Below, in pieces: positions 46,418-53,100 of a DNA stretch of 64,000 nucleotides (position 1 is the stretch's first letter; each line of letters begins with the position of its first letter). This DNA comes from Bacillus sp. FJAT-28004 (GTDB taxonomy: Bacteria > Bacillota > Bacilli > Paenibacillales > Paenibacillaceae), in assembly GCF_001280845.1 (NCBI RefSeq), contig NZ_LGHP01000001.1:1884435-1948434 (forward strand), in the 5' to 3' direction. The notes beneath the pieces were generated by a model. It did no database searches. It was not told the origin of the DNA and saw only the letters and a program-made list of their open reading frames with translations. The position numbers and the translations under genes were made by a program.

Positions 46418-47749
46418 ATGAAAACTATGACGGAAATCGTCGTGCCTCAACTAGCAGAATCACTCGTGTCGGCTACCATTGATAAATGGCTGAAGCAGCC
46501 TGGCGATTGGATTGATGTATATGAGCCTGTCTGCGAGATTATAACAGATAAAGTGAATGCTGAATTGCCTTCCACTGTAGCTGGCAAGCTTGTAAGTATC
46601 CTAGTCGAAAAGGGTGAGACTGTACCTGTCGGCACTGCGATCTGCATCATTGAAACAGAAGGTTCAGCTGATGATGCCGGTATCGGGGCTGCGGAATCCC
46701 AGCCGATTGCTTCAGGAGAAGCTTCTGCATCACAAGTTAATGAAATTGACTTGCAAGACGCTCCAATGCGTAATCGTTTCTCACCAGCTGTACAGCAGCT
46801 GGCAGTTGAACATGCTATTCGTCTAACCGATGTTCCAGGAACCGGTTTAGGCGGACGTATCACACGTAAAGACGTTCTCGCTTTTGTAGCGGCTGGTGGT
46901 GGTAAAGGCAATCAAACTTCAAGCGGCAATACAGCTGTGCCAGCAGCTCGCACAGTTGATGCAGCTGCACAGGTTCGCTCCTCGGGACTTCATTTGACAG
47001 AAACGCCAAGGTTCCCAAAAATCGAAGTGGAAGGTGCGTCCGGAGCTGGTCGTGGTGATAGCTTCATTGACGTAACGCCGATTCGGAATACGATTGCTCG
47101 CAATATGAGACAGAGCGTAAGTGAAATTCCACATGCTTGGACAATGATTGAAGTAGATGTTACGAATCTCGTACTTCTTCGCAATAAGCTTAAGGATGAC
47201 TTCATGAAGCGCGAAGGCATTAATTTGACGTATTTGGCTTTCTTGCTCAAAGCCGTCGTAAATGCAATCAAAGATGTGCCAATCATGAATTCCATGTGGG
47301 CTGTTGATAAAATTATTGTGAAGCGGGATATTAACATCGCACTAGCAGTTGGTACTGAGGATTCTGTGCTAACACCTGTTATCAAAAATGCTGACCACAA
47401 AAATGTTGCCGGTCTTGCAAAGGAAATTGAAGAGCTAGCCCGAAAAACAAGAGAAGGTAAGCTGACACTGTCTGATATGCAGGGCGGTACTTTTACCGTT
47501 AATAATACAGGTTCATTTGGTTCGATTTTGTCCTATCCGATTATTAACTACCCGCAGGCTGCGATCTTAACGTTTGAATCGATCGTGAAACGTCCCGTCG
47601 TCATCAATGACATGATTGCTGTTCGTTCAATGGCAAATTTATGTTTATCACTTGATCATCGGATTTTGGATGGTGTTATTTGTGGACGATTCTTACAGCG
47701 CGTAAAGGATAACTTGGAGAGCTTTAATCTAGAAAGCAAATTGTATTAG
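46418..47749 (+). CDS. bkdB: Branched-chain 2-oxoacid dehydrogenase E2 (dihydrolipoyl acyltransferase)
   Basis: 443 residues. An N-terminal lipoyl domain (ITDKVNAELPS, lipoyl Lys near residue 46), an Ala/Ser/Glu linker, an E3/E1-binding domain at about 125-160 (FSPAVQQLAVEHAIRLTDVPGTGLGGRITRKDV), a second linker, and a catalytic domain ending LDHRILDGVICGRF with the active-site H-x-x-x-DG. It makes branched acyl-CoA primers for iso and anteiso fatty acids. The 120-base gap after bkdAB contains a GC-rich hairpin (CCGCC/GGCGG near 46364). Confidence 0.96.
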   Translation: MKTMTEIVVPQLAESLVSATIDKWLKQPGDWIDVYEPVCEIITDKVNAELPSTVAGKLVSILVEKGETVPVGTAICIIETEGSADDAGIGAAESQPIASGEASASQVNEIDLQDAPMRNRFSPAVQQLAVEHAIRLTDVPGTGLGGRITRKDVLAFVAAGGGKGNQTSSGNTAVPAARTVDAAAQVRSSGLHLTETPRFPKIEVEGASGAGRGDSFIDVTPIRNTIARNMRQSVSEIPHAWTMIEVDVTNLVLLRNKLKDDFMKREGINLTYLAFLLKAVVNAIKDVPIMNSMWAVDKIIVKRDINIALAVGTEDSVLTPVIKNADHKNVAGLAKEIEELARKTREGKLTLSDMQGGTFTVNNTGSFGSILSYPIINYPQAAILTFESIVKRPVVINDMIAVRSMANLCLSLDHRILDGVICGRFLQRVKDNLESFNLESKLY

Positions 47750-47766
47750 AAAAGGGGAGCACGATC

Positions 47767-48474
47767 ATGGCTGAAGCGGATAACGCAAAAAGCTTGAGAC
47801 GGCTGGATGCCCATTATATAGGCATGCTCGATTACGCGGAAGCGTGGGAGCTGCAAAAAACATATATAAAGCAAATAGATCAGGAGGAGCGCAAGCAGTC
47901 GCTGCTCCTTCTTCAGCATCCGCCTACGTATACGATGGGTTCTGACAAACATCCTGAGCATCTTCTTCTTGATGAAGCTCAGCTGAAGGAAAGAGGCATT
48001 TCTTTTTATCAAATTGATCGTGGCGGGGATATTACTTATCATGGACCTGGCCAGCTGGTGGGTTACCCGATTCTTTATTTGGATGCAGTGGGTCTTAATT
48101 TGCATGCGTATTTGCGTAGCTTGGAGCAAGTCATTATTAATTGGCTCAGCGAGCATGGTATAGAAGCGGGTAGAAAGCCGGAATATACAGGAGTATGGGT
48201 CGGTGATCTGAAAATAGCGGCAATAGGCGTGAAATTTAATAAAGCCCGCCATCAGCGGGGCTTTATTACGAGTCATGGATTTGCACTCAATATTAAATCT
48301 GGAATTGCCGAAGAAGGGTTTCGCGGAATTATTCCATGTGGAATCGAGCAATTCGGCGTAACATCCTTTAATGATTTAACAGGTCTTGAATTATCGGTTG
48401 AAGAAGCGGCGAACCAATTGCTCCCTCATTTTGTGAAAGAATTCAAATATGAAGTAGATCTAGTAAAGAAATAG
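47767..48474 (+). CDS. lipB: Octanoyltransferase LipB
   Basis: 235 residues. LipB moves octanoate from acyl carrier protein to lipoyl domains. Motifs: LLLLQHPPTYTMGSDKHPEHLLL, DRGGDITYHGPGQLVGYPIL, the catalytic Lys in IAAIGVKF and the acyl-accepting Cys in GIIPCGI. It is of the LipB rather than the LipM/LipL type. Seventeen bases after bkdB with AAAGGGGAG upstream, so it is part of the operon and can lipoylate BkdB. Its last 15 bases overlap the antisense miniprotein gene. Confidence 0.93.
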   Translation: MAEADNAKSLRRLDAHYIGMLDYAEAWELQKTYIKQIDQEERKQSLLLLQHPPTYTMGSDKHPEHLLLDEAQLKERGISFYQIDRGGDITYHGPGQLVGYPILYLDAVGLNLHAYLRSLEQVIINWLSEHGIEAGRKPEYTGVWVGDLKIAAIGVKFNKARHQRGFITSHGFALNIKSGIAEEGFRGIIPCGIEQFGVTSFNDLTGLELSVEEAANQLLPHFVKEFKYEVDLVKK

Positions 48475-48561
48475 TGATCCTAGACCAGCTAGCAAGGATG
48501 ACAAAACTAATGCCGATACGAGAACGATGGCAACAATTCGAATCAATCGCTGTCTGCGCAT
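48460..48561 (-). CDS. Prli42-like miniprotein (33 residues), stressosome membrane anchor candidate
   Basis: MRRQRLIRIVAIVLVSALV opens a 33-residue peptide: a basic N-terminus, then a single TM helix with SSLLAGLGSLFLY at the end. AAAGGGG is about eight bases upstream of the ATG. This matches the Prli42 plan (K/R-rich start, one TM, T/S-x-L-L-A-G near the C-terminus); Prli42 anchors the stressosome in Listeria and is widespread in Firmicutes. It is on the strand opposite lipB and overlaps its end by 15 bases. The identity is by pattern only. Confidence 0.65.
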   Translation of the reverse strand: MRRQRLIRIVAIVLVSALVLSSLLAGLGSLFLY

Positions 48562-48657
48562 ATGAAAAACCCCTTTCTTGATTTGGAACGTCATAGCATG
48601 CTATGAGCTTGTCATTTACTCTATTGTATACGAAAGTAATGGACGGAGGAAACGTTA

Positions 48658-49791
48658 ATGATTGCAAAAGATCGTTTAGTGAACGAATTTATGGAATTAG
48701 TGAAGATTGATAGTGAAACAAAACACGAGCAGGAAATAAGCCGTGTACTTAAGCAAAAGTTCGAAGCACTTGGCTTGCAAATTAGCGAAGATGATGCAGC
48801 AGCCAAGACGGGGCATGGTGCAGGCAATCTGTTTGCCATATGGGAAGCAGAGGGAACAGCAGCATCGGTACCTACGATTTTTTTTACATGCCATATGGAC
48901 ACAGTTACACCTGGTGTTGGCATCAAGCCACAGCTTGACGAGGATGGCTACATAAGAAGCGATGGAACAACGATTCTCGGCGCTGATGATAAAGCAGGTA
49001 TTTCTGCAATATTCGAAGCAATCCGTGTCGTTCAGGAGCAATCCATTCCGCATGGTCGCATTCAATTTGTCATCACTGTCGGAGAAGAATCAGGTCTTCT
49101 TGGTGCACGTTCACTTGATGCATCGAAGCTGGAGGCTAAGTTTGGCTATGCACTTGATTCAAATGGTGCAGTTGGTGATATAGCGGTGGCAGCGCCAACT
49201 CAGGCGAAGGTCACGATCAAAATGTATGGCCGTTCAGCTCATGCTGGCGTTAATCCTGAGGATGGCATCAGTGCCATTCAAGTTGCAGCAAAGGCAATCG
49301 CGAGAATGCCACTTGGGCGTATAGATAAAGAAACAACTGCGAATATCGGTCGATTCGAGGGCGGTGGCGCTACAAATATTGTCTGTGATTTTGTTACGCT
49401 ATATGCTGAAGCGAGAAGTATTGTACAGCATAAGCTGGACAATCAGATTGATGCGATGCGTAAAGCGGTTGAGAGCGCTGCAGAAGAGTTTGGAGCACGG
49501 GGAGAGCTGGAGAGTGAAGTGATTTACCCAGCGTATCAGTATGATGATGCAGATCCGGTGGTACAGCTCGCGAAAAAAGCAATCATTGCGATCGGCCGCA
49601 CGCCGCGTACGTTCCATTCCGGCGGGGGAAGCGATGCAAATATTTTTAACGGCTTAGGCATACCTACTGTCAATCTCGCAGTTGGCTATGAGCATATTCA
49701 TACAACTAAAGAGCAGATCAAGGTTGAAGATTTGGTTAAAACGACTGAGCTTGTCGTAGAAATTATTAAACAAGCGTCCGAAGCACAGTAG
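48658..49791 (+). CDS. M20/PepT-like metallopeptidase (YqjE type)
   Basis: 377 residues. Zinc ligand motifs FTCHMDTVTPG, GADDKAG and GEESGLLGA, the dimerisation domain YGRSAHAGVNPEDGISAI, and the terminal HSGGGSDANIFNGLGIPTVNLAVGYEHIHTT with the last His ligand. It belongs to the peptidase T-like group; B. subtilis yqjE lies in the same area beyond bkd. Probably a cytoplasmic di/tripeptidase. GGAGG precedes the ATG. Confidence 0.9.
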   Translation: MIAKDRLVNEFMELVKIDSETKHEQEISRVLKQKFEALGLQISEDDAAAKTGHGAGNLFAIWEAEGTAASVPTIFFTCHMDTVTPGVGIKPQLDEDGYIRSDGTTILGADDKAGISAIFEAIRVVQEQSIPHGRIQFVITVGEESGLLGARSLDASKLEAKFGYALDSNGAVGDIAVAAPTQAKVTIKMYGRSAHAGVNPEDGISAIQVAAKAIARMPLGRIDKETTANIGRFEGGGATNIVCDFVTLYAEARSIVQHKLDNQIDAMRKAVESAAEEFGARGELESEVIYPAYQYDDADPVVQLAKKAIIAIGRTPRTFHSGGGSDANIFNGLGIPTVNLAVGYEHIHTTKEQIKVEDLVKTTELVVEIIKQASEAQ

Positions 49792-49808
49792 TACACCGTA
49801 ACATGACA

Positions 49809-49866
49809 GAAAGCCCTTCAATCCTGCGGTTCAGCTTTGGCTGGTCGCGGAGGGAGGGTTTTTGTC
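49809..49866 (+). terminator. Probable terminator after the PepT-like gene
   Basis: AAAGCCCT...AGGGTTTTT outer stem with inner CCTGCG/CGCGG pairing and TTTTT. Several mismatches. Confidence 0.6.
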
Positions 49867-49887
49867 TACTTGCGTGATATGGTGTGC

Positions 49888-50052
49888 TTAATTCGTTTTT
49901 TCCAAAGGAATACGGCGTACGCTGATGACATTTGTATATTCGGACATAGGTGTTCTTGATAGGGATGAAGCAGAAAGCTTTCGCAGCTGATGCCGTATTT
50001 CCCAGCCTTTTCCTACTAAACGCAAGTGATTGAGTGCAACATATTGTTTCAT
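49888..50052 (-). CDS. Small protein of unknown function (54 residues)
   Basis: MKQYVALNHLRLVGKGWEI opens a 54-residue ORF with GGGGGAG seven bases before the ATG. It is basic, with the mid-part IRHQLRKLSASSL helical and the end YTNVISVRRIPLEKTN strand-like. No TM helix or signal peptide. I do not recognise it. It is divergent from nudF. Confidence 0.55.
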   Translation of the reverse strand: MKQYVALNHLRLVGKGWEIRHQLRKLSASSLSRTPMSEYTNVISVRRIPLEKTN

Positions 50053-50148
50053 ATTAATCTCCCCCTGCCGATTTGATATAATGATAGTTATGCAGAGTCA
50101 GGACAAGTTATGCGAAAGAAGCAAATTCAATTTAAGGGGCGATTACGA

Positions 50149-50712
50149 GTGGAAGAGCAACAAAGAGCTGAACTATGGCGCGAGGAAACGATTAAGACAG
50201 AGCCTATTTTTGAAGGTAAAATGATAACGTTGCAGGTAGATACAGTCACGCTTGCAGATGGCAGAACCGCGACAAGAGAGATCGTCAAACACCCGGGAGC
50301 TGCTGCAGTTATGGCTCTTTTGGATGGAAAGCTGCTTGTCGTGGAGCAATTCCGCAAGCCGTTGGAAAAATTCCAAATCGAAATTCCTGCAGGCAAGCTT
50401 GATCCAGGAGAAGATCCGATGACAGCAGCAGCCCGTGAGCTAGAAGAAGAGACGGGGTATCGCTCAAACGACTTGACACTCCTTAGCGCTTTCTATACTT
50501 CACCAGGTTTTGCGGATGAGAAGCTATATATATATTTCACAGATAAAGTGGAGCAGGGTGTCATAAACCCTGATGACGATGAAGACTTGAAGGTTGAAGC
50601 GATCACTCTTGAACAAGCTGAAGCCTATATTCAAGAAGGCCGCATCAGCGACGCCAAAACGATTCTAGCTGTCTACGCATGGAAACTATACAACTTGACA
50701 GGTCGGTTCTAA
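50149..50712 (+). CDS. nudF: ADP-ribose pyrophosphatase (NudF, Nudix)
   Basis: 187 residues. Hydrolyses ADP-ribose to AMP and ribose 5-phosphate. The Nudix box is G-K-LDPGEDPMTAAARELEEETGY (residues about 82-105), preceded by REIVKHPGAAAVMAL and followed by FYTSPGFADEKLYIY. The GTG at 50149 follows AAGGGGCG and gives the family N-terminus; an ATG at 50110 would add 13 residues with a weaker site. In B. subtilis it lies upstream of spoIIM, as here. Confidence 0.93.
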   Translation: MEEQQRAELWREETIKTEPIFEGKMITLQVDTVTLADGRTATREIVKHPGAAAVMALLDGKLLVVEQFRKPLEKFQIEIPAGKLDPGEDPMTAAARELEEETGYRSNDLTLLSAFYTSPGFADEKLYIYFTDKVEQGVINPDDDEDLKVEAITLEQAEAYIQEGRISDAKTILAVYAWKLYNLTGRF

Positions 50713-50842
50713 CCGACCTTGTCTTCCCACAACATACCCGTCATACCTCTCTATAACTCCTCATATAATAAAAAGTAAGACAACCCTTATCCTTTTCTTG
50801 ATTTAGGTTATGAATCAGTAATTGATGTGTTTAAACTCGACC

Positions 50843-50980
50843 CTAACGGACATAAGAGGCGCTAATTGCGAGAATTAAGGTGCAAACGAACACCTAACGG
50901 ACACAGAAGCCGTTATATAGGTGAAATGGAGCCTAAACGTAACTTTTGAACCTAATAAGGGCTTCTATGTCCGTTAGTGC
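50843..50980. repeat. CTAACGGACA motif family (two direct, one inverted)
   Basis: CTAACGGACA occurs at about 50843 (followed by TAAGAGGCGCTAATT) and about 50892 (followed by CAGAAGCCGTTATAT), and as TGTCCGTTAG at about 50969. A fourth, degenerate TGTCCATTAA lies at about 51018. The downstream bases of the two direct copies are also alike, with A-rich then GC(C/G)GTTA or GCGCTAA, suggesting a longer ~30-base unit. Confidence 0.7.
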
Positions 50981-51177
50981 TGCAAAAGTGTGGAATCAAG
51001 AAAAATAAGATCCCTAGTGTCCATTAACTTCATCGGAATAGACATTTGGTAGCGATAGTTATCTTCATTGGAGTATTGAAATAAAACAAAACATGGATTT
51101 CTTTCTTCAAAAATATTCATTTTTTTCACGCTCTGCTTTTTGTTTTTACTGAACTTAAACAAAAGAAAGACCACAAA

Positions 51178-51338
51178 CTTCCAGCGTGTCCCAAAGGGAC
51201 GAAAGCGCTCCAAAGAAAACTTAGCATCCCGCGCCAGATTTTCTCCAACGTTAGTCGAGTTGCGGGTGTCCAGAGGGTGCAACCCTTGGGGCCCTCCCTT
51301 GGAAGGGAGGGTTTGGGAGGGTTCGAAAAGTACTTGGG
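51178..51338. repeat. 161-bp direct repeat, copy A
   Basis: Aligns without gaps to copy B 278 bases downstream; only four substitutions are seen in the first 153 bases. It contains three dyads: GTCCC-AAA-GGGAC, AGGGTGCAACCCT and CCCTCCCTTGGAAGGGAGGG. The segment is clearly more GC-rich than its surroundings. No ORF shared by both copies has a start site. Confidence 0.92.
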
Positions 51339-51455
51339 AGACAGAAGATTTAGATAAAAGATGAGCCTTTGAAAGTTTGTTTGAATGTATGGTACTAGCC
51401 ATTAAAGTCTGGAAGAAGCCAATCAAAATTGAAATGAGCAACAGCCAACGAGAAG

Positions 51456-51616
51456 CTTCCAGCGTGTCCCAAAGGGACGAAAGCGCTCCAAAGTAAACCT
51501 AGCATCCCGAGCCAGATTTTCTCCAACGTTAGTCGAGTTGCGGGTGTCCAGAGGGTGCAACCCTTGGGGCCCTCCCTTGGAAGGGAGGGTTTGGGTGGGT
51601 TCGAAAAGCCCTTGGG
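51456..51616. repeat. 161-bp direct repeat, copy B
   Basis: Same orientation as copy A, carrying the same three hairpins. Flanks of A and B are unrelated beyond GAAAAG at the right end and a short CAAC/AAC stretch at the left, so the repeat ends are sharp. Confidence 0.92.
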
Positions 51617-51684
51617 GTAGGGTAAGTTTCTAATGATACTGTTATTACAAATCTTTACAAAAAAATGTTTACAGATTTTCATAA

Positions 51685-51831
51685 AAGCTTTTAAAGGTTC
51701 AGTATTAAGCCTTCAAAGGTTAAGATTTAAGCATTCAAAGGTTTAGCACTAAGCCTTTAAAGGTTTGGTGTAAAGCCTATTAAACGAAGAAAAAGCCTAT
51801 GTAGGTTTGGTAGAAGCCCTAAATTTAGGGC
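51685..51831. repeat. 22-bp-phased array of dyad motifs upstream of spoIIM
   Basis: Four head-to-tail 22-base units (51685, 51707, 51729, 51751) share AAGCCTTTAAAGGTTT-like cores followed by a variable six-base spacer. A degenerate unit (51773, 20 bases) and a further unit (51793, 21 bases: AAGCCTATGTAGGTTT) follow. The array ends in the perfect palindrome GCCCTAAATTTAGGGC (51816-51831), 32 bases before the spoIIM ATG. The core is a dyad AAGCCT-N4-AGGTTT; unit 51793 keeps the symmetry through a paired change (T/A to A/T). Confidence 0.88.
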
Positions 51832-51863
51832 GGGGTCAAACAACTCCGAAAGGTCCGGTGACC

Positions 51864-52484
51864 ATGGCCAAAAATCAATTGTCGTTATACGTTTTTGTGT
51901 CCGTATTATTTATTGTGGGTGTCATTTTTGGCGCTTTGATGGTGAATGCACTTACGCTGGAGCAGCAGCAGGATCTAGCTCTAGATGTAGATCAATATGT
52001 TCAAATGATCAACCAGGGGATTGGTTCTGGAGCTGCGGATTCGTTTTGGGATCGATTTTTTTTCCATAGCAAGTGGCTTCTTGTGTTGTGGTTGCTTGGG
52101 ATTACGGTTATAGGCATACCGGGAGTGCTCGCTCTTAATTTTTTGAAGGGAGCATTAGTTGGATTTTCTGTTGGAACGCTCATCAATCAATATGCATGGA
52201 AAGGAGTGTTGTTTTCACTGGTGTCCATCGCACCTCAGAACATCATTGCAGTTCCAGCGATGGTTATTATGAGCGCAGCTGCGATCTCATTTTCCATGTT
52301 CGTTATCAAAAATAGGCTCCTCCGGCAAAAAGGGGAACTTGCGCCTGAGCTAGGCTCGTTTACATCCACAGCTGTGCTGATGTTGTTAGTTTTTGCAGGT
52401 GCAGCATTATTTGAAGCTTATATTTCACCTGCAATGATCAGCTGGGTTTCGCCACTTCTTGCGTCCGTTAGCGCCACAATCTGA
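51864..52484 (+). CDS. spoIIM: Stage II sporulation protein M
   Basis: 206 residues, about five TM helices. SpoIIM works with SpoIID and SpoIIP (DMP complex) in septal peptidoglycan dissolution during engulfment. Motifs: LYVFVSVLFIVGVIFGALMVNAL, FHSKWLLVLWLLGITVIGIPGVLALNFLKGALVGFSVG, and ISIAPQNIIAVPA-like VSIAPQNIIAVPAMV. The ATG at 51864 follows AAAGGT by eight bases; an in-frame ATG at 51807 lies inside the repeat array and is rejected. Placed before fur, as in B. subtilis. Confidence 0.94.
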   Translation: MAKNQLSLYVFVSVLFIVGVIFGALMVNALTLEQQQDLALDVDQYVQMINQGIGSGAADSFWDRFFFHSKWLLVLWLLGITVIGIPGVLALNFLKGALVGFSVGTLINQYAWKGVLFSLVSIAPQNIIAVPAMVIMSAAAISFSMFVIKNRLLRQKGELAPELGSFTSTAVLMLLVFAGAALFEAYISPAMISWVSPLLASVSATI

Positions 52485-52495
52485 CACCAAAATGT

Positions 52496-52525
52496 TTGAC
52501 TTTACGGCATGTTAGCCCCTATAAT
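52496..52525 (+). promoter_or_regulatory. Sigma-A promoter of fur
   Basis: TTGACT (52496-52501), 18-base spacer, TATAAT (52520-52525), 51 bases before the fur ATG. Confidence 0.8.
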
Positions 52526-52576
52526 GAGAGGAAACCTTTCCTGAAAAAGGCGCAGTCATGTGGTAGGGGGGAAATC

Positions 52577-53050
52577 ATGGAAGCCCGGATTGATAAGATT
52601 AAACAACAGTTGCAGTCGCAGGGCTACAAATTAACCCCGCAGCGCGAAGCAACGGTACGAGTTTTACTTGAAAATGAAGATGACCATCTTAGCGCTGAAG
52701 ATGTATTTATGCTAGTTAAGGATAAAGCCCCAGAAATCGGACTTGCAACGGTTTATCGGACATTGGAATTGCTTAGTGAAATGCATGTTGTCGAAAAATT
52801 GAATTTTGGCGACGGGGTAGCGCGGTACGATCTTCGTACGGACAGCAATAAGCATCATCACCATCACCTTATATGTGTACAATGTGGAACTATGGATGAG
52901 ATCAAGGAAGACTGGCTATTGCCTTTAGAAGAAAGGCTTGAGCAGGAGTATGGATTTTTTGTAGTCGATCATCGCCTTGACTTTCAAGGGATCTGCCATC
53001 GATGCAAAGAAAAGAACGATAATGCAAACCCAAATGAAAATCAATCATAA
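52577..53050 (+). CDS. fur: Fur family regulator, probable ferric uptake regulator
   Basis: 157 residues. Winged helix to about 85 with GLATVYRTLELLSEMHVV; metal-sensing HHHHH cluster near 96-100; CVQC near 104-107 and CHRC near 144-147 for structural zinc. Position between spoIIM and yqzK-xerD matches B. subtilis fur, which settles Fur over PerR or Zur. The ATG at 52577 follows GGGGGG. A start at 52496 would include promoter bases and is rejected. Own promoter and terminator, so monocistronic. Confidence 0.93.
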   Translation: MEARIDKIKQQLQSQGYKLTPQREATVRVLLENEDDHLSAEDVFMLVKDKAPEIGLATVYRTLELLSEMHVVEKLNFGDGVARYDLRTDSNKHHHHHLICVQCGTMDEIKEDWLLPLEERLEQEYGFFVVDHRLDFQGICHRCKEKNDNANPNENQS

Positions 53051-53092
53051 ACGGCTTGGCTGCCCAGCATAACTGGACGGCAAGCCGTTTTG
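53049..53092. terminator. Terminator between fur and the convergent subtilase
   Basis: AAACGGCTTG pairs with CAAGCCGTTT, with an inner CCAG/CTGG stem; followed by TTTT, usable in both directions. Confidence 0.9.
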
Positions 53093-53100
53093 GCATTCTA

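Larger units (their letters stand above)
50713..51863 (+). other. 1.15-kb gene-free repeat-rich region between nudF and spoIIM
   Basis: No credible gene on either strand. Going right: CTAACGGACA motifs (50843-50980), a plain AT-rich stretch, a 161-bp repeat (51178-51338), a spacer of 117 bases, its second copy (51456-51616), an AT-rich stretch, then a 22-bp array (51685-51831). No terminator was recognised directly after nudF. ORFs through the repeats have no ribosome sites and odd composition. Confidence 0.8.

Noticed and set aside
50974..51682. Minus-strand ORFs through the 161-bp repeats (155 and 95 residues)
   Set aside because: The two copies are read in different contexts, there are no ribosome sites, and proline/threonine-rich translations reflect GC-rich hairpins.
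51685..51831. CRISPR array
   Set aside because: The 22-base units are head to tail with no unique spacers and no cas genes nearby.
51807..51863. 19-residue N-terminal extension of SpoIIM
   Set aside because: It would be encoded by the end of the repeat array; the ATG at 51864 has a well-spaced AAAGGT and gives the family N-terminus.
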